Shown: positions 9,084 through 18,362, counted from the stretch's first letter. The stretch is DNA of 64,000 nt from Massilia cavernae (GCF_003590855.1 NZ_QYUP01000111.1:31286-95285); one strand, 5' to 3'. The notes: generated by a model not told the origin, from the letters alone. Program-made: numbers and translations.

Positions 9084-9170
9084 TCGCGTTGCTTCCAGCG
9101 CGGCACTGGCGGCGCCGCAGGTGAACGAGCGTTTCGGGTCATGCCCGTGGGCGCTCTATCACATCGAGGT

Positions 9171-9533
9171 TCAGGCGTAAGCTTCGGCCAGGCTCATCAC
9201 GCGCGGCGTGACGGCAATGCCGATGTTACCGAACAGCGCGTCGATCGCTGCCAGGTTGGCGGCGCACTCTTCCGTCTTCCAGCCGTTGAACAGGTCGGTG
9301 CCGTTCTTCTGGAAATGCAGGTCGAGCACCTTGCCCTTGTCCTTGTGAGTGTAGCCTTGTTTTTTGGTGTTCTGGAAGCCAAGCTCGGCAAGCGCGGCGA
9401 GAACTGCTTGCGGTGGGTTGTCCGGATCGGTGGCCATGAAAATGCCGAATGTCTTTCCAGGCGGCTTGGCCGCGATATCCACTTCGTAGATGCCTGGCGC
9501 CTTGGTCACCGATGTCGATTTCAGGAATAGCAT
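9171..9533 (-). CDS. hypothetical protein, 120 residues
   Basis: A small soluble protein, not recognised. The start at 9533 is preceded by GGAGA at a good distance; an ATG seven codons upstream has a poorer ribosome site. It begins MLFLKSTSVTKAPGIYEVDI and ends with an alpha-helical stretch (AIDALFGNIGIAVTP). No signal peptide, membrane span, cysteine cluster or known catalytic motif is visible. The codon pattern is that of a real gene, and no competing minus-strand frame fits better. Confidence 0.6.
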   Translation of the reverse strand: MLFLKSTSVTKAPGIYEVDIAAKPPGKTFGIFMATDPDNPPQAVLAALAELGFQNTKKQGYTHKDKGKVLDLHFQKNGTDLFNGWKTEECAANLAAIDALFGNIGIAVTPRVMSLAEAYA

Positions 9534-9717
9534 GTTGTCTCCGCTTGGCTTCATCAGCCTGTCTATTGAGCAATTCCGTCATCGAAGTTGCCTTAATGGA
9601 ACAAGCTTATTGCCATTTCTTGCGTTTGTCGATGAATCCTTGCATCTTTCTTGAATTAACACCGCGATTGCTTGCATCCCCGCCGCCTCGTACGTGCCGC
9701 TTTATCAAATGGTCTTT

Positions 9718-10563
9718 TCAGGCTGGTTTGTCGATTTTCTTACTGTTTCGCCTTGCCGCCAGCTGGACGGTGGCATCGGCCAGCGCCGCGTACAGCTTGC
9801 CCGCCCCGGCATCCCATCCGGCCACCGCCACCTGCTGGCGCGCCACGGTCGCCATGTCGCCGCGCGCCACCGGGCCGCTGAGGGCTGCTTCCGGACCCAG
9901 CCGGAATACGTTTTCCAGCGTCTCCATCGCCAGCGGCCGCGCCAGTTCGCGCGCATCGGCTTCCGGAATGCCGGCCGCGACGTAGGCGCGCAGCGCGGTA
10001 TCGAGCACCGTGACCAGGTAGTTGGATGCGAACACGGCGGCGGCGTGGTACACCGTCTTGGCGGCGGCGTCGACCGGCGCCAGCCGCGCGCCGATGGCCA
10101 GCAGCGCCGGTTCCAGCAGCGCCAGCGCGCCGGGCGCGCCCTCGATGCCGCACCAGGTGCCGGCGAAATCCTGCGCCACCCGGGCCGGATCGGCAAAGCT
10201 GCGGATCGGGTGTATGCTGGCCGCCAGCGCGCCGGCGCTTGCGGCGCCGGACAGTTCGGCCGACGACTTCGCGCCGCTGCAGTGGAACACCACTGCGCCC
10301 ACCAGCGCATGGCTGGCAGCCACCGCCTCGCATACCGCCGCGATCTGGTCGTCGGGCACCGCCAGCATCCACACGTCGGCCGGCCCCAGGTCCGCCATGC
10401 CCGCGGCGGGTGTGCCCGCGCCGATGAAGTCAACCGCTTCGCTGGCGCTCACGAAGGAGGTCGCCAGCACCCCGCGCACCTCGAAGGCGCCGCTGGCGGC
10501 AAACAGCCGTCCCAGCGCGCGGCCCACGTGGCCGGCGCCGATGATGTTCAGCGATGGCGGCAT
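9718..10563 (-). CDS. Rossmann-like and DUF2520 domain protein
   Basis: A 281-residue protein with an N-terminal nucleotide-binding motif GAGHVGRALGRLF (GxGxxG, about residues 9-21), a middle FHCSGAKSS stretch, and a helical C-terminal domain starting near residue 150 (VYHAAAVFASNYLVTVLD). This matches the DUF2520 oxidoreductase-like family, related in fold to 6-phosphogluconate and ketopantoate reductases; the substrate is unknown. It starts one base after the stop of the DUF924 gene, so the two are co-transcribed and probably translationally coupled. Confidence 0.83.
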   Translation of the reverse strand: MPPSLNIIGAGHVGRALGRLFAASGAFEVRGVLATSFVSASEAVDFIGAGTPAAGMADLGPADVWMLAVPDDQIAAVCEAVAASHALVGAVVFHCSGAKSSAELSGAASAGALAASIHPIRSFADPARVAQDFAGTWCGIEGAPGALALLEPALLAIGARLAPVDAAAKTVYHAAAVFASNYLVTVLDTALRAYVAAGIPEADARELARPLAMETLENVFRLGPEAALSGPVARGDMATVARQQVAVAGWDAGAGKLYAALADATVQLAARRNSKKIDKPA

Positions 10564-10564
10564 G

Positions 10565-11143
10565 TCAGAACCCGGAGCCGGGCTGTTCGAGGTAGGCGGT
10601 TTCGTCGAGCGTCGAGGCGCGGCCGAGGATCGCGTTGCGGTGCGGGAAGCGGCCGAAACGCGCGATCACGCCGCGGTGGCGGTGCGCGTAGTCGAGCATG
10701 TCGTTGAATCCTTCGTGCTGCATCGTCAGCCCGGTGAACAGGCGCACCGCTGTTTCCTGCATGGCCGCGTCCTCGGCATGCTCGAACGGCATGTAGGCGA
10801 AGGCGCGCTGCAGCGGCATGAGCGCGCGGTCGCCGCCGCTTTCCACCAGCTGGCTCGCGGCCGCCAGCGCCAGCGTATCGCCGGCAAACGATTCGGGCTT
10901 GCCGCGCGCGCTGTTGCGGGTGAACTGGTCGAGCACCAGGATGCGCGCCAGCGTGCCTTGCGGCCCCTGCGCATCCCATTCGCGCAGCCCGCCGGCCACC
11001 GCCAGCGCGATGGTGGCGCCGAAGCGCTGCGCGATCGCGGCGTCGAAGGCTTCGTCCTTGCGGAACCATTCGGCGCGAAACTTTCCATATCCTTCGTGCG
11101 AAGGCGGCAGGAACCAGAAATCGAGTACGTCTTGCGGGGTCAC
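10565..11143 (-). CDS. DUF924 family protein
   Basis: A 192-residue soluble protein of the DUF924 family, recognised from VLDFWF at the start, WFRKDEAFD, ILVLDQFTRNSARG and YMPFEHAED. These are alpha-helical repeat (TPR-like) proteins of unknown biochemical role. The start is GTG at 11143, supported by AAAGGA upstream. It lies 24 bases after the MgtC gene and one base before DUF2520. Confidence 0.85.
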   Translation of the reverse strand: MTPQDVLDFWFLPPSHEGYGKFRAEWFRKDEAFDAAIAQRFGATIALAVAGGLREWDAQGPQGTLARILVLDQFTRNSARGKPESFAGDTLALAAASQLVESGGDRALMPLQRAFAYMPFEHAEDAAMQETAVRLFTGLTMQHEGFNDMLDYAHRHRGVIARFGRFPHRNAILGRASTLDETAYLEQPGSGF

Positions 11144-11167
11144 GTTTTTCCTTTATTCAGGTGCGGC

Positions 11168-11920
11168 TCAGTTGCGGGCGTGCGCCAGCTTGAAGCTGGC
11201 GATGCTTTCGTGCGTCGCCAGTTCCTGCGCCAGCTCGGACAGCGGCGCGCCGCTGTGCTTCGACAGCGCCAGCGCGACGAAGCGCCATTCCTGGGCGCCG
11301 CCTTCGCTGCCGATGGTCAGCGAACCGCCAGCGATGGTGTAGCCGCGCTCCAGCGCCATGCGGCGCAGTCCTTCCTCGTGCGGCAGGAAGCCGTCCTTGA
11401 AGCGCAGGGTGATCGCTACCGCATGGCGCGACGGCAGGATCGATTCGAGTTTCGACAGGTAGACCATGATGCCCGCTGCCAGCACGGCCAGCCCGATCGC
11501 GGCCAGGTACATGCCCAGCCCGACCATGATGCCGATCGCCGACGAGGCCCAGATCGAGGCGGCCGTGGTCAGCCCGCTGATGCTGAAGCCCTCGCGCATG
11601 ATCACGCCCGCGCCCAGGAAGCCGATGCCGGTGACGATACCCTGGATCACGCGGGTCGGGTCGACGGCGCTGTACATGGCCGCATGCTGGCCGGCGAACC
11701 AGGCGTCGGGATGCCCGGCTACCGCCATCATCGCGGCCGACGCCATGCACACCAGCCCGTAGGTGCGCATGCCGGCAGCACGCCCGTGGTAGCTGCGCTC
11801 GTAACCGACCACCAGGCCGAGCGCCAGCGCGCCTGCCATGTTCAGCAGGATCAATATGTTGGCCGCCACTTCCGGCTGCGACCAGTACGAAGCAAACAAT
11901 TCGGGCCAGGATAACGGCAT
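11168..11920 (-). CDS. MgtC/SapB family membrane protein
   Basis: A 250-residue inner-membrane protein. The N-terminal domain has about five spans and the family block LGLVVGYERS...RTYGLVCMASA (residues 35-65), then TGIGFLGAGVIMREG. The C-terminal soluble domain of about 90 residues resembles the ACT-like tail of MgtC. MgtC proteins help growth at low Mg2+ and in hosts by controlling F1Fo ATPase or phosphate balance; the role here is inferred only from family. Confidence 0.85.
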   Translation of the reverse strand: MPLSWPELFASYWSQPEVAANILILLNMAGALALGLVVGYERSYHGRAAGMRTYGLVCMASAAMMAVAGHPDAWFAGQHAAMYSAVDPTRVIQGIVTGIGFLGAGVIMREGFSISGLTTAASIWASSAIGIMVGLGMYLAAIGLAVLAAGIMVYLSKLESILPSRHAVAITLRFKDGFLPHEEGLRRMALERGYTIAGGSLTIGSEGGAQEWRFVALALSKHSGAPLSELAQELATHESIASFKLAHARN

Positions 11921-11945
11921 ATGCTTCTTTCGTCGAAGGCCTTGC

Positions 11946-12215
11946 TTATTCGGGTTTGTTTTTCTTTACCAGCTGTTTTTCGAATTCGACGTCGTTCTTG
12001 CTGACGCGGCGCACTTCCTGCGGCCCCAGCTTGTTGACGAACTTGACGAAGTCGTCGAGTTCAAGCGGTGCGCACAACGGCGGCTCGCCCGGCCGCTCGC
12101 TGAGGCAGAACAGGCCGTCACCGGTGCGGACCATCGAATAGCCGGCATGGCCGGTGCGGTTCTTCAGCCGCTCGACGGCCGTGCTGGCGCGGGTGGATCG
12201 TGCGCTTCCTGCCAT
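11946..12215 (-). CDS. small hypothetical protein coupled to aminopeptidase P
   Basis: An 89-residue basic protein, not recognised. The start at 12215 overlaps the aminopeptidase stop as TGATG, with GGAGG about ten bases upstream inside that gene, so it is very likely translated by coupling. It has a lysine-rich tail (VKKNKP) and a central stretch LELDDFVKFVNKLGPQEV. No membrane span or signal peptide. Longer upstream starts would lie inside the aminopeptidase gene and were rejected. Confidence 0.65.
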   Translation of the reverse strand: MAGSARSTRASTAVERLKNRTGHAGYSMVRTGDGLFCLSERPGEPPLCAPLELDDFVKFVNKLGPQEVRRVSKNDVEFEKQLVKKNKPE

Positions 12216-14035
12216 CAGATTGCCTCCGTTCGGGTGTGTAGCCATGCCGCCGCTTCGCCTTCCACATGGGGCGCAAGGCGTGCGCGCACGGTTGCGTGGT
12301 AGTCGTTGATCCACTGGCGCTCATCAAGGCGCAGGATCGACAGGTCCAAGCAGCGCGTGTCGATCGGACACAGGGTCAGCGTTTCGAAGCGCAGGAATTC
12401 GCCGAATTCGCTCACCTCGCCCTCCACGTTCAGCACCAGGTTCTCGATACGGATGCCCCACTTGCCAGGCCGGTAGATGCCCGGCTCGATGGAGGTGATC
12501 ATGCCGGCTTCCATCGCGGTGTGCGGTTCCGGCGCGGCACTCGGCGAAATCGACTGTGGCCCTTCGTGCACGTTGAGGAAGTAGCCGACGCCATGGCCGG
12601 TGCCGTGGCCGTAGTCGGCGCCCGCGGCCCACAGCGGGGCACGCGCGATCGCGTCGAGCATCGGCGAGCGCGCGTCGCGCGGGTACTGCGCGCACGACAG
12701 TGCGATCAGGCCCTTGAGCACCAGGGTGAAGTCGCGCCGGTGCTTTCCGTCGATGGCGCCTACCGCCACCACGCGGGTAATGTCGGTGGTACCCCCCAGG
12801 TACTGGCCGCCGGAGTCGATCAGCAGCAGTCCGTCGCCTTCGATGACGGCATGCGCATTATCCGTCGCGCGGTAATGCATGATCGCGCCGTTGGCGTTGA
12901 AGCCCGCGATCGTGCCGAAGCTGGGGCCGACGAAGCCGGGACGGCGCGCGCGCGCCGCGGTGATGCGGCGGTCGATTTCAAGCTCGGTCAGCGGCTCGCG
13001 CTGCGGGTCGGCCAGGGTGGCTTCCAGCCAGGCGAAGAATTCGCACAGCGCGGCGCCGTCCTGCTCCATCGTTGCGCGCACGTGCGCGGCCTCGGCGCCG
13101 GTCTTGCGCGACTTGGCGAAGGTGGTCGGGTTGACCGCTTCCACCACGCGGGCGCCGCTGCCGACCGAGGTACGCATGCCCGCCGTGATCCGGCGCGGGT
13201 CGACCAGCAGCGTCGTGTCGGTGCCCAGCACGGCCAGCGCGTCGGCGGCATCCGCATATGGCGCGAGTTCGACGCCGTCGGCCGCAAGGCGGGCGCGCAG
13301 CTCGAAAGGAATCTTGCCCTCGCCGACGAACAGCGTTGCCGCCTGCGGCGTTACCAGCGCATGGGCCAGGAACACTGGGTTGAAGGTGACGTCGGCGCCG
13401 CGCAGGTTGAACAGGTAAGCGATGTCGTCCAGCGTGGAGATGAAGTGCGCGTTGGCGCCCGCGGACGCCATGGCGGCGCGGGTCGCGGCCAGCTTGTCGG
13501 CGCGCGTGGTCGCCGCGTACGGCGCCGCATGCTCGAACACCGCGTCATCCGGCAGGCCGGGACGGTCGCTCCACACTTCGTCGAGCAGGTCGACGTCAAG
13601 GCGCAGCACGATATCGCGCACGGAAAGCGCATCCGACAGCAGGCGCGCGGTGGACAGGCCCAGCACGCGGGCGTCCACGGCCACGGTTTGCCCGGGTGCC
13701 ATGTTCGCTGCCAGCCAGTCGATGTGCAGCAGGCTGGCGCCAGACGGAATCTTCATCAGGTCGATGGCGCTGCCGGCCAGTTCAGTCTCGGCCTGGGTCC
13801 AGTAGCGGCCGTCGGTCCACACGCCGGCAAAGGTATCGGTAGCGATGAAGGTGCCGACCGAGCCGGTGAAGCCGGACAGCCACTCGCGGCCCTTCCAGTG
13901 ATCCGGCAGGTATTCGGACAGATGCGGATCGGCCGAAGGCACGACGAAGGCATCAATCTTGTGGCGGCGCATGGCCGCGCGCAGCGCCTCGAGGCGTGCT
14001 GCGCGTGGGTCCTGCGCGGAAGTGGTCGGCGTCAT
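12215..14035 (-). CDS. Xaa-Pro aminopeptidase, M24B (aminopeptidase P) family
   Basis: A 606-residue cytoplasmic metallopeptidase that removes an N-terminal residue followed by proline. Three regions are visible: two creatinase-like N-terminal domains (VPSADPHLSEYLP, GFTGSVGT) and a C-terminal pita-bread domain with the metal ligands in DSGGQYLGGTTDITR, the HGTGHGVGYFLNVHEGP block, and TSIEPGIYRPGKWGIRIENL. The length matches the long eukaryote-like APP1 group rather than the 440-residue E. coli PepP. It forms a coupled pair with the small gene downstream. Confidence 0.92.
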   Translation of the reverse strand: MTPTTSAQDPRAARLEALRAAMRRHKIDAFVVPSADPHLSEYLPDHWKGREWLSGFTGSVGTFIATDTFAGVWTDGRYWTQAETELAGSAIDLMKIPSGASLLHIDWLAANMAPGQTVAVDARVLGLSTARLLSDALSVRDIVLRLDVDLLDEVWSDRPGLPDDAVFEHAAPYAATTRADKLAATRAAMASAGANAHFISTLDDIAYLFNLRGADVTFNPVFLAHALVTPQAATLFVGEGKIPFELRARLAADGVELAPYADAADALAVLGTDTTLLVDPRRITAGMRTSVGSGARVVEAVNPTTFAKSRKTGAEAAHVRATMEQDGAALCEFFAWLEATLADPQREPLTELEIDRRITAARARRPGFVGPSFGTIAGFNANGAIMHYRATDNAHAVIEGDGLLLIDSGGQYLGGTTDITRVVAVGAIDGKHRRDFTLVLKGLIALSCAQYPRDARSPMLDAIARAPLWAAGADYGHGTGHGVGYFLNVHEGPQSISPSAAPEPHTAMEAGMITSIEPGIYRPGKWGIRIENLVLNVEGEVSEFGEFLRFETLTLCPIDTRCLDLSILRLDERQWINDYHATVRARLAPHVEGEAAAWLHTRTEAI

Positions 14036-14232
14036 ATTTCAGCAATCGAATTCGTTGTTCCTATGATACCTCCTGCACCCGCGTGGCGTGCAAGCTGTTT
14101 CCTTGTCGGAAAAATCTGCATGCAAGAAGATTCAAGCGGAACCGAGGACTGGTTCTACTTTCCCCAGTACCTGTTCCGCACGCAGGCAAGGCCGGCGACA
14201 ATCGGGCCACTCGATTATTCAAGAGGTCGCAC

Positions 14233-14748
14233 ATGCGCATCAAGTCACCTGTCTTTAGCTGGGTTTTATTCGCTTGCGTGGCGCTCGCCACATGTCCTGC
14301 CTGGGCGGGCAAAGCGGAACATTCAATCGCAGGCGTTTATGCGTTCGAGGGCGTCGGCAAGTACGGGCCTGGCGATTTTTCCAGTCCCCTGGTCGATTTC
14401 CGGCAAATCAAGCCATCGAGCGAAATCGAGATCGCCGATACAGGTTCAAGCTCAGTGCGGTTGCGCTTTGTACGCACCGACGGTGCACCTGTGGAAACGG
14501 TCATCGACCTGGGACAGGCAAGATTTGTCCGTCACGACGGGGCGATAGAATTTGAAGTTGAGATAGCCCCTGTCGGCGCGCGTATCTTGCCTGGAAAAAC
14601 CATCCTGACGAAAAAGCTGGTCTTCAAGAGGGATGAGCAGGGCAATCTACGGATACACCGCACTATCGCCGAGAAAGGATTCATCTTGTTCCTCATACCG
14701 TTCTCTGAGAAACATGAATCCACCCTGACACTTCCACGCGCCGGCTAA
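14233..14748 (+). CDS. secreted hypothetical protein
   Basis: A 171-residue protein with a cleavable signal peptide (hydrophobic core about residues 9-21, cut after AWA). The mature part is rich in beta strands (VRLRFVRTDG, IEFEVEIAPVG, TKKLVFKRD) and has no cysteines, so it looks like a small periplasmic or surface domain. Not recognised as a named family. AGAGG precedes the ATG at 14233; an upstream in-frame ATG at 13996 would overlap aminopeptidase P and lacks a signal peptide. Its stop overlaps the end of the convergent Crp/Fnr gene. Confidence 0.6.
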   Translation: MRIKSPVFSWVLFACVALATCPAWAGKAEHSIAGVYAFEGVGKYGPGDFSSPLVDFRQIKPSSEIEIADTGSSSVRLRFVRTDGAPVETVIDLGQARFVRHDGAIEFEVEIAPVGARILPGKTILTKKLVFKRDEQGNLRIHRTIAEKGFILFLIPFSEKHESTLTLPRAG

Positions 14749-15446
14749 GCCTCGAACTGGCGCAGCCCTTCCACGTCGAGCACGCGGATGCCGCCGTAGT
14801 CGAGCCGCAGCAGGCCTTCCTTCTCCAGCAGCTGCAAGGCCTGGTTGGCGCGCTGGCGCGAGGCGCCGGACAGGTAGCCGATCTCCTCCTGCGAAATCTG
14901 GACCGTCTTGTCGACGCCGGGATAGAGGTGGTTGTTGAACATGGCGGCCAGGCAACGCGCCACCCGCGTGTCGACGTTGAGCATGCGGTCGGTTTCCACC
15001 AGGCCGATGAACTGTCCGAGCCGCTCATTGAGCTGCATCAACAAAAAGCGGGTAAACGGCAAACTTGTTTCGAGCAGCCACTCGAACGTAGCGCGCGGCA
15101 TCTGGGCTACGCGGCTGTCGCGCAGCGCGATCACGTCGTACTTGCGGTGGTCGTCCTTCAGCAGCGAGCCCTCGCCGAACCAGGCGCCGGTGGGCACGCC
15201 GGTAAACGTCACGCTCTTGCCCGCCGCCGAAAAATTATTCATCTTGACCAGGCCTTCGATGATGCCGGTCCAGCTTTCCACCGGCTCGCCCTTGCGGAAT
15301 ACGAAGCCGCCCTTCGGCACGAACTGCTCGAAAGTATCGGCCTCCACGCGCGCCATCTGCGCTGCGCTCAGGCAACGCGACCAGATGGTTGCTCGCAGGT
15401 GTTCTTTCAGTGTCTGTACTTGATTTGTCATTGTGCGTCGCAGCAT
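14745..15446 (-). CDS. Crp/Fnr family transcriptional regulator
   Basis: A 233-residue regulator with an N-terminal cyclic-nucleotide-binding-like domain (GGFVFRKGEPV, GAWFGEGSLLKD), a long dimer helix (FTRFLLMQLNERL) and a C-terminal HTH (ISQEEIGYLSGASRQRANQALQLLEKEGLL). No cysteine pattern typical of an Fe-S Fnr is seen. I chose ATG 15446, which follows GGCGGA; an upstream ATG at 15467 falls inside a perfect operator-like palindrome, and ATG 15431 is also possible. It is divergent from the acyl-CoA ligase/ABC cluster and is the likely regulator of it. Confidence 0.85.
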   Translation of the reverse strand: MLRRTMTNQVQTLKEHLRATIWSRCLSAAQMARVEADTFEQFVPKGGFVFRKGEPVESWTGIIEGLVKMNNFSAAGKSVTFTGVPTGAWFGEGSLLKDDHRKYDVIALRDSRVAQMPRATFEWLLETSLPFTRFLLMQLNERLGQFIGLVETDRMLNVDTRVARCLAAMFNNHLYPGVDKTVQISQEEIGYLSGASRQRANQALQLLEKEGLLRLDYGGIRVLDVEGLRQFEA

Positions 15447-15460
15447 CGAAAGTCCGCCAA

Positions 15461-15478
15461 TTGTCATCCAAATGACAA
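15461..15478. promoter_or_regulatory. Crp-family operator, TGTCA-N6-TGACA
   Basis: TTGTCAT (15461-15467) and ATGACAA (15472-15478) are perfect arms with a 4-base centre, i.e. TGTCA-N6-TGACA, the half-site spacing of Crp/CooA-type sites. It lies between the Crp/Fnr gene and the divergent acyl-CoA synthetase, which suggests autoregulation and control of the cluster. TAATAT at 15499-15504 could be a -10 for the plus-strand operon. The site is seen; its use is inferred. Confidence 0.55.
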
Positions 15479-15549
15479 CACGGGAATCGTTCGCAGGCTA
15501 ATATCATCACACAAAAATAACATCACGCCTGCAAATACCTTTGCATGGC

Positions 15550-17532
15550 ATGAATGTATCGACAAAGGGGACAGCGGTGCAACCATCCGAAGGATCGCAA
15601 CTGCAGACTTTTCCGCGCCATATGCTGGCTCACGGCCAGATGCGCGGCACACGCCCGGCCTACCGCGAGAAGTACCTGGGCATCTGGCAGACCTGGAACT
15701 GGGCGCAGGTGAACGACGAAGTGCGCGCACTGGCCTGCGGGCTTGCCGCCATCGGCTTCAAGCGTGGCATGAACCTCGCCATCATCGGCGACAACCGCCC
15801 CCGCCTTTACTGGTCGATGCTGGCGGCCCAGTGCCTGGGCGGCGTGCCGGTCCCGCTGTACCAGGACGCGCCGGCGGCGGACATGGCCTACGTGCTGAAC
15901 GACGCCGAGATCGCCTACGCCGTGGTCGAGGACCAGGAACAGGTCGACAAGCTGATGGAACTGCGCGCCCTGTGCCCGCAGGTGACCAGCATCGTGTTCG
16001 AGGACGAGCGCGGCATGCGCCACTACGCGCAGGAAGGGCTGATGTCGATCGCCCGGCTGCAGCAGCTTGGACGCGAGTACGACAAGGCCCATCCCGGCTT
16101 TTTCGAGGCCGCGGTCGAAGCGGGGCGCGGCGCCGACACCGCCATCATCCTGTACACCTCCGGCACCACCGGCAAGCCGAAGGGCGTGGTGCAGTCGCAC
16201 GCCTCGCTGATCGCGGCAGGCACCGGCGCGGTCGGCTTCGACCGGCTGACCGACCATGAGGACGTGCTGTCCTACTTGCCGATGGCATGGGTGGGCGACT
16301 GCCTGTTCTCGATGGCGCAGGCTTTGGTGGCCGGTTTCACCGTCAACTGCCCAGAGTCGGGCGACACCGTGCTGACCGACCTGCGCGAAATCGGCCCGAC
16401 CTTCTACTTCGCGCCGCCTCGCGTGTTCGAGAACATGCTGACCACGGTGATGATCCGCATGGAAGACGCCGGCGCCATCAAGCGCCGCATGTTCGCCTAC
16501 TTCATGGACGTGGCCAAACGCAGCGGCTCCGATATCCTGGACGGCAAGCCGGTACCGGCCCTCGAGCGCCTCAAGTACGCCATCGGCAAGCTGCTGGTGT
16601 ATGGCCCGCTGAAGAACGTGCTTGGCATGTCGCGCATCCGCGTCGCCTACACCGCGGGCGCGGCGATCGGGCCTGACCTGTTCCGCTTCTACCGCTCGAT
16701 CGGCGTCAACCTCAAGCAGCTGTATGGCTCCACCGAAACCTGCGCCTATGTGTGCCTGCAGCCGGACCGGAACATCAAGTTCGACAGCGTGGGCCTGCCC
16801 GCGCCCGGCGTCGAAGTAAAACTTGCCGACAACGGCGAGGTGCTGGTCAAGTCGCCCGCCACCATGGACGGCTACTTCAAGCGTCCCGACGCCACCGCCG
16901 AAGTGATCGACGCCAACGGCTACTTCCACACCGGCGACGCCGGCATCTTCGACGCCGAGGGCCACCTGAAGATCATCGACCGCGCGGCCGACGTGGGCAA
17001 GATGAACGGCGGCGCCATCTTCGCGCCCAACTACATCGAGAACAAGCTGAAGTTCTTCCCGTTCATTAAGGAGGCGGTCGCCTTCGGCAATGCGCGCGAC
17101 CAGGTCTGCGCCTTCATTAACATCGACATGGAAGCCGTCGGCAACTGGGCGGAAAGGCGCAACATCGCCTACTCCGGCTATACCGACCTGGCCGCGCATC
17201 CGCAAACCTATGAGCTGATCCGCGACTGCGTGGAAAAGGTCAATGCCGACCTGGCCGGCGAGGCGCTGATGTCCGACACCCAGGTCCACCGCTTCCTGGT
17301 GCTGCACAAGGAGCTCGACCCGGACGACGACGAACTGACCCGCACCCGCAAGGTGCGCCGCAAGTTCATCGCCGAGAAGTATGCGGTGCTGATCGATGCT
17401 CTCTACGGCGGCAAGGCCAGCCAGTTCATCACCACCCAGGTCAAGTTCGAGGACGGCCGCACCGGCACCGTCAGCGCCGACCTGCGCATCTGCGAAGCCA
17501 AAACCTACCCATCGATGGAGGCGGCTGCGTGA
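15550..17532 (+). CDS. long-chain acyl-CoA synthetase-like AMP-binding protein
   Basis: A 660-residue adenylate-forming enzyme that should activate a carboxylic acid to its CoA ester through an acyl-AMP. The P-loop-like signature YTSGTTGKPKGVVQSH is near residue 200, the aromatic A5-type motif QLYGSTETCAY near 390, and the hinge region GYFHTGDAGIFDAEGHLKIIDR follows. The size and the insertion near FYFAPPRVFENML match long-chain/bubblegum-type ligases. First gene of a tightly packed operon: its stop overlaps the next start (GTGA). A TTG nine bases upstream is an alternative start; no strong ribosome site is present. Confidence 0.85.
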   Translation: MNVSTKGTAVQPSEGSQLQTFPRHMLAHGQMRGTRPAYREKYLGIWQTWNWAQVNDEVRALACGLAAIGFKRGMNLAIIGDNRPRLYWSMLAAQCLGGVPVPLYQDAPAADMAYVLNDAEIAYAVVEDQEQVDKLMELRALCPQVTSIVFEDERGMRHYAQEGLMSIARLQQLGREYDKAHPGFFEAAVEAGRGADTAIILYTSGTTGKPKGVVQSHASLIAAGTGAVGFDRLTDHEDVLSYLPMAWVGDCLFSMAQALVAGFTVNCPESGDTVLTDLREIGPTFYFAPPRVFENMLTTVMIRMEDAGAIKRRMFAYFMDVAKRSGSDILDGKPVPALERLKYAIGKLLVYGPLKNVLGMSRIRVAYTAGAAIGPDLFRFYRSIGVNLKQLYGSTETCAYVCLQPDRNIKFDSVGLPAPGVEVKLADNGEVLVKSPATMDGYFKRPDATAEVIDANGYFHTGDAGIFDAEGHLKIIDRAADVGKMNGGAIFAPNYIENKLKFFPFIKEAVAFGNARDQVCAFINIDMEAVGNWAERRNIAYSGYTDLAAHPQTYELIRDCVEKVNADLAGEALMSDTQVHRFLVLHKELDPDDDELTRTRKVRRKFIAEKYAVLIDALYGGKASQFITTQVKFEDGRTGTVSADLRICEAKTYPSMEAAA

Positions 17533-18362
17533 CGGCGCCGGATACCATGAACATGTCAGAACCAAGCGGCTCCCCAGGATCGGCGCGCACCATCGGCCCG
17601 GTCATCCTCGACCTCAAGAACATTTCGCTGTCCTTCGGCGGCGTCAAGGCGCTGACCGACATTTCCTTCGACGTGCGCCAGCACGAGATCCGCGCGATCA
17701 TCGGGCCGAACGGCGCCGGCAAGAGCTCGATGCTCAACGTGATCAACGGCGTGTACCGCCCGCAACAGGGCGAGATCGTGCTGCGCGGCGTGCCGCGCCG
17801 GAACATGGACTGCTACGCGGCGGCCAAGGCCGGCGTCGCGCGCACCTTCCAGAACATCGCGCTGTTCAAGGGCATGACGGTACTGGACAACATCATGACC
17901 GGCCGTAACCTGAAGATGAAGTCCAACTTCCTGATGCAGGCGCTGTACCTCGGCCCGGCGCGGCGCGAGGAGATCGCGCACCGCGCGAAGGTGGAGCAGA
18001 TCATCGACTTCCTCGAGATCCAGGCGATCCGCAAGACGCCGGTCGGGCGTTTGCCGTATGGCCTGCAAAAGCGCGTGGAGCTGGGACGCGCGCTGGCAGC
18101 CGAACCGGACATCCTGCTGCTGGACGAGCCGATGGCGGGCATGAACGTGGAGGAGAAGCAGGACATGTGCCGCTTCATCCTCGACGTGAACGACCAGTTC
18201 GGGACCACCATCGTGCTGATCGAGCATGACATGGGTGTGGTGATGGATATCTCGGACCGCGTGGTGGTGCTCGATTACGGCAAGAAGATCGGGGACGGCA
18301 CGCCGGATGAGGTGCGCAGCAACCAGAACGTCATCAATGCATATCTTGGAGTGGCACACTAA
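17529..18362 (+). CDS. ABC transporter ATP-binding protein, LivG-like
   Basis: A 277-residue ABC ATPase of the branched-chain amino acid (HAAT) family. Walker A GPNGAGKSS (about residue 60), signature-region LPYGLQKRVELGRALA, Walker B LLLDEPMAGMNVEEKQ and the LivG-type tail VVLDYGKKIGDGTPDEVRSN are all visible. The GTG start overlaps the preceding stop as GTGA; the stop TAA overlaps the next ATG as TAATG. The substrate is not predictable from the ATPase, but the flanking CoA ligases suggest a carboxylate such as an aromatic or fatty acid. Confidence 0.9.
   Translation: MTAPDTMNMSEPSGSPGSARTIGPVILDLKNISLSFGGVKALTDISFDVRQHEIRAIIGPNGAGKSSMLNVINGVYRPQQGEIVLRGVPRRNMDCYAAAKAGVARTFQNIALFKGMTVLDNIMTGRNLKMKSNFLMQALYLGPARREEIAHRAKVEQIIDFLEIQAIRKTPVGRLPYGLQKRVELGRALAAEPDILLLDEPMAGMNVEEKQDMCRFILDVNDQFGTTIVLIEHDMGVVMDISDRVVVLDYGKKIGDGTPDEVRSNQNVINAYLGVAH

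Noticed and set aside
10022..11914. 630-residue plus-strand frame opposite DUF2520, DUF924 and MgtC
   Set aside because: Crosses three well-supported genes; a GC-driven shadow.
12266..14548. 760-residue plus-strand frame opposite aminopeptidase P
   Set aside because: Low-complexity Arg/Gln/His-rich product typical of antisense frames; aminopeptidase P is unambiguous.
15523..17565. 680-residue minus-strand frame opposite the acyl-CoA synthetase
   Set aside because: Antisense frame of a clear enzyme gene; high GC keeps it open, and its product has no recognisable motif.
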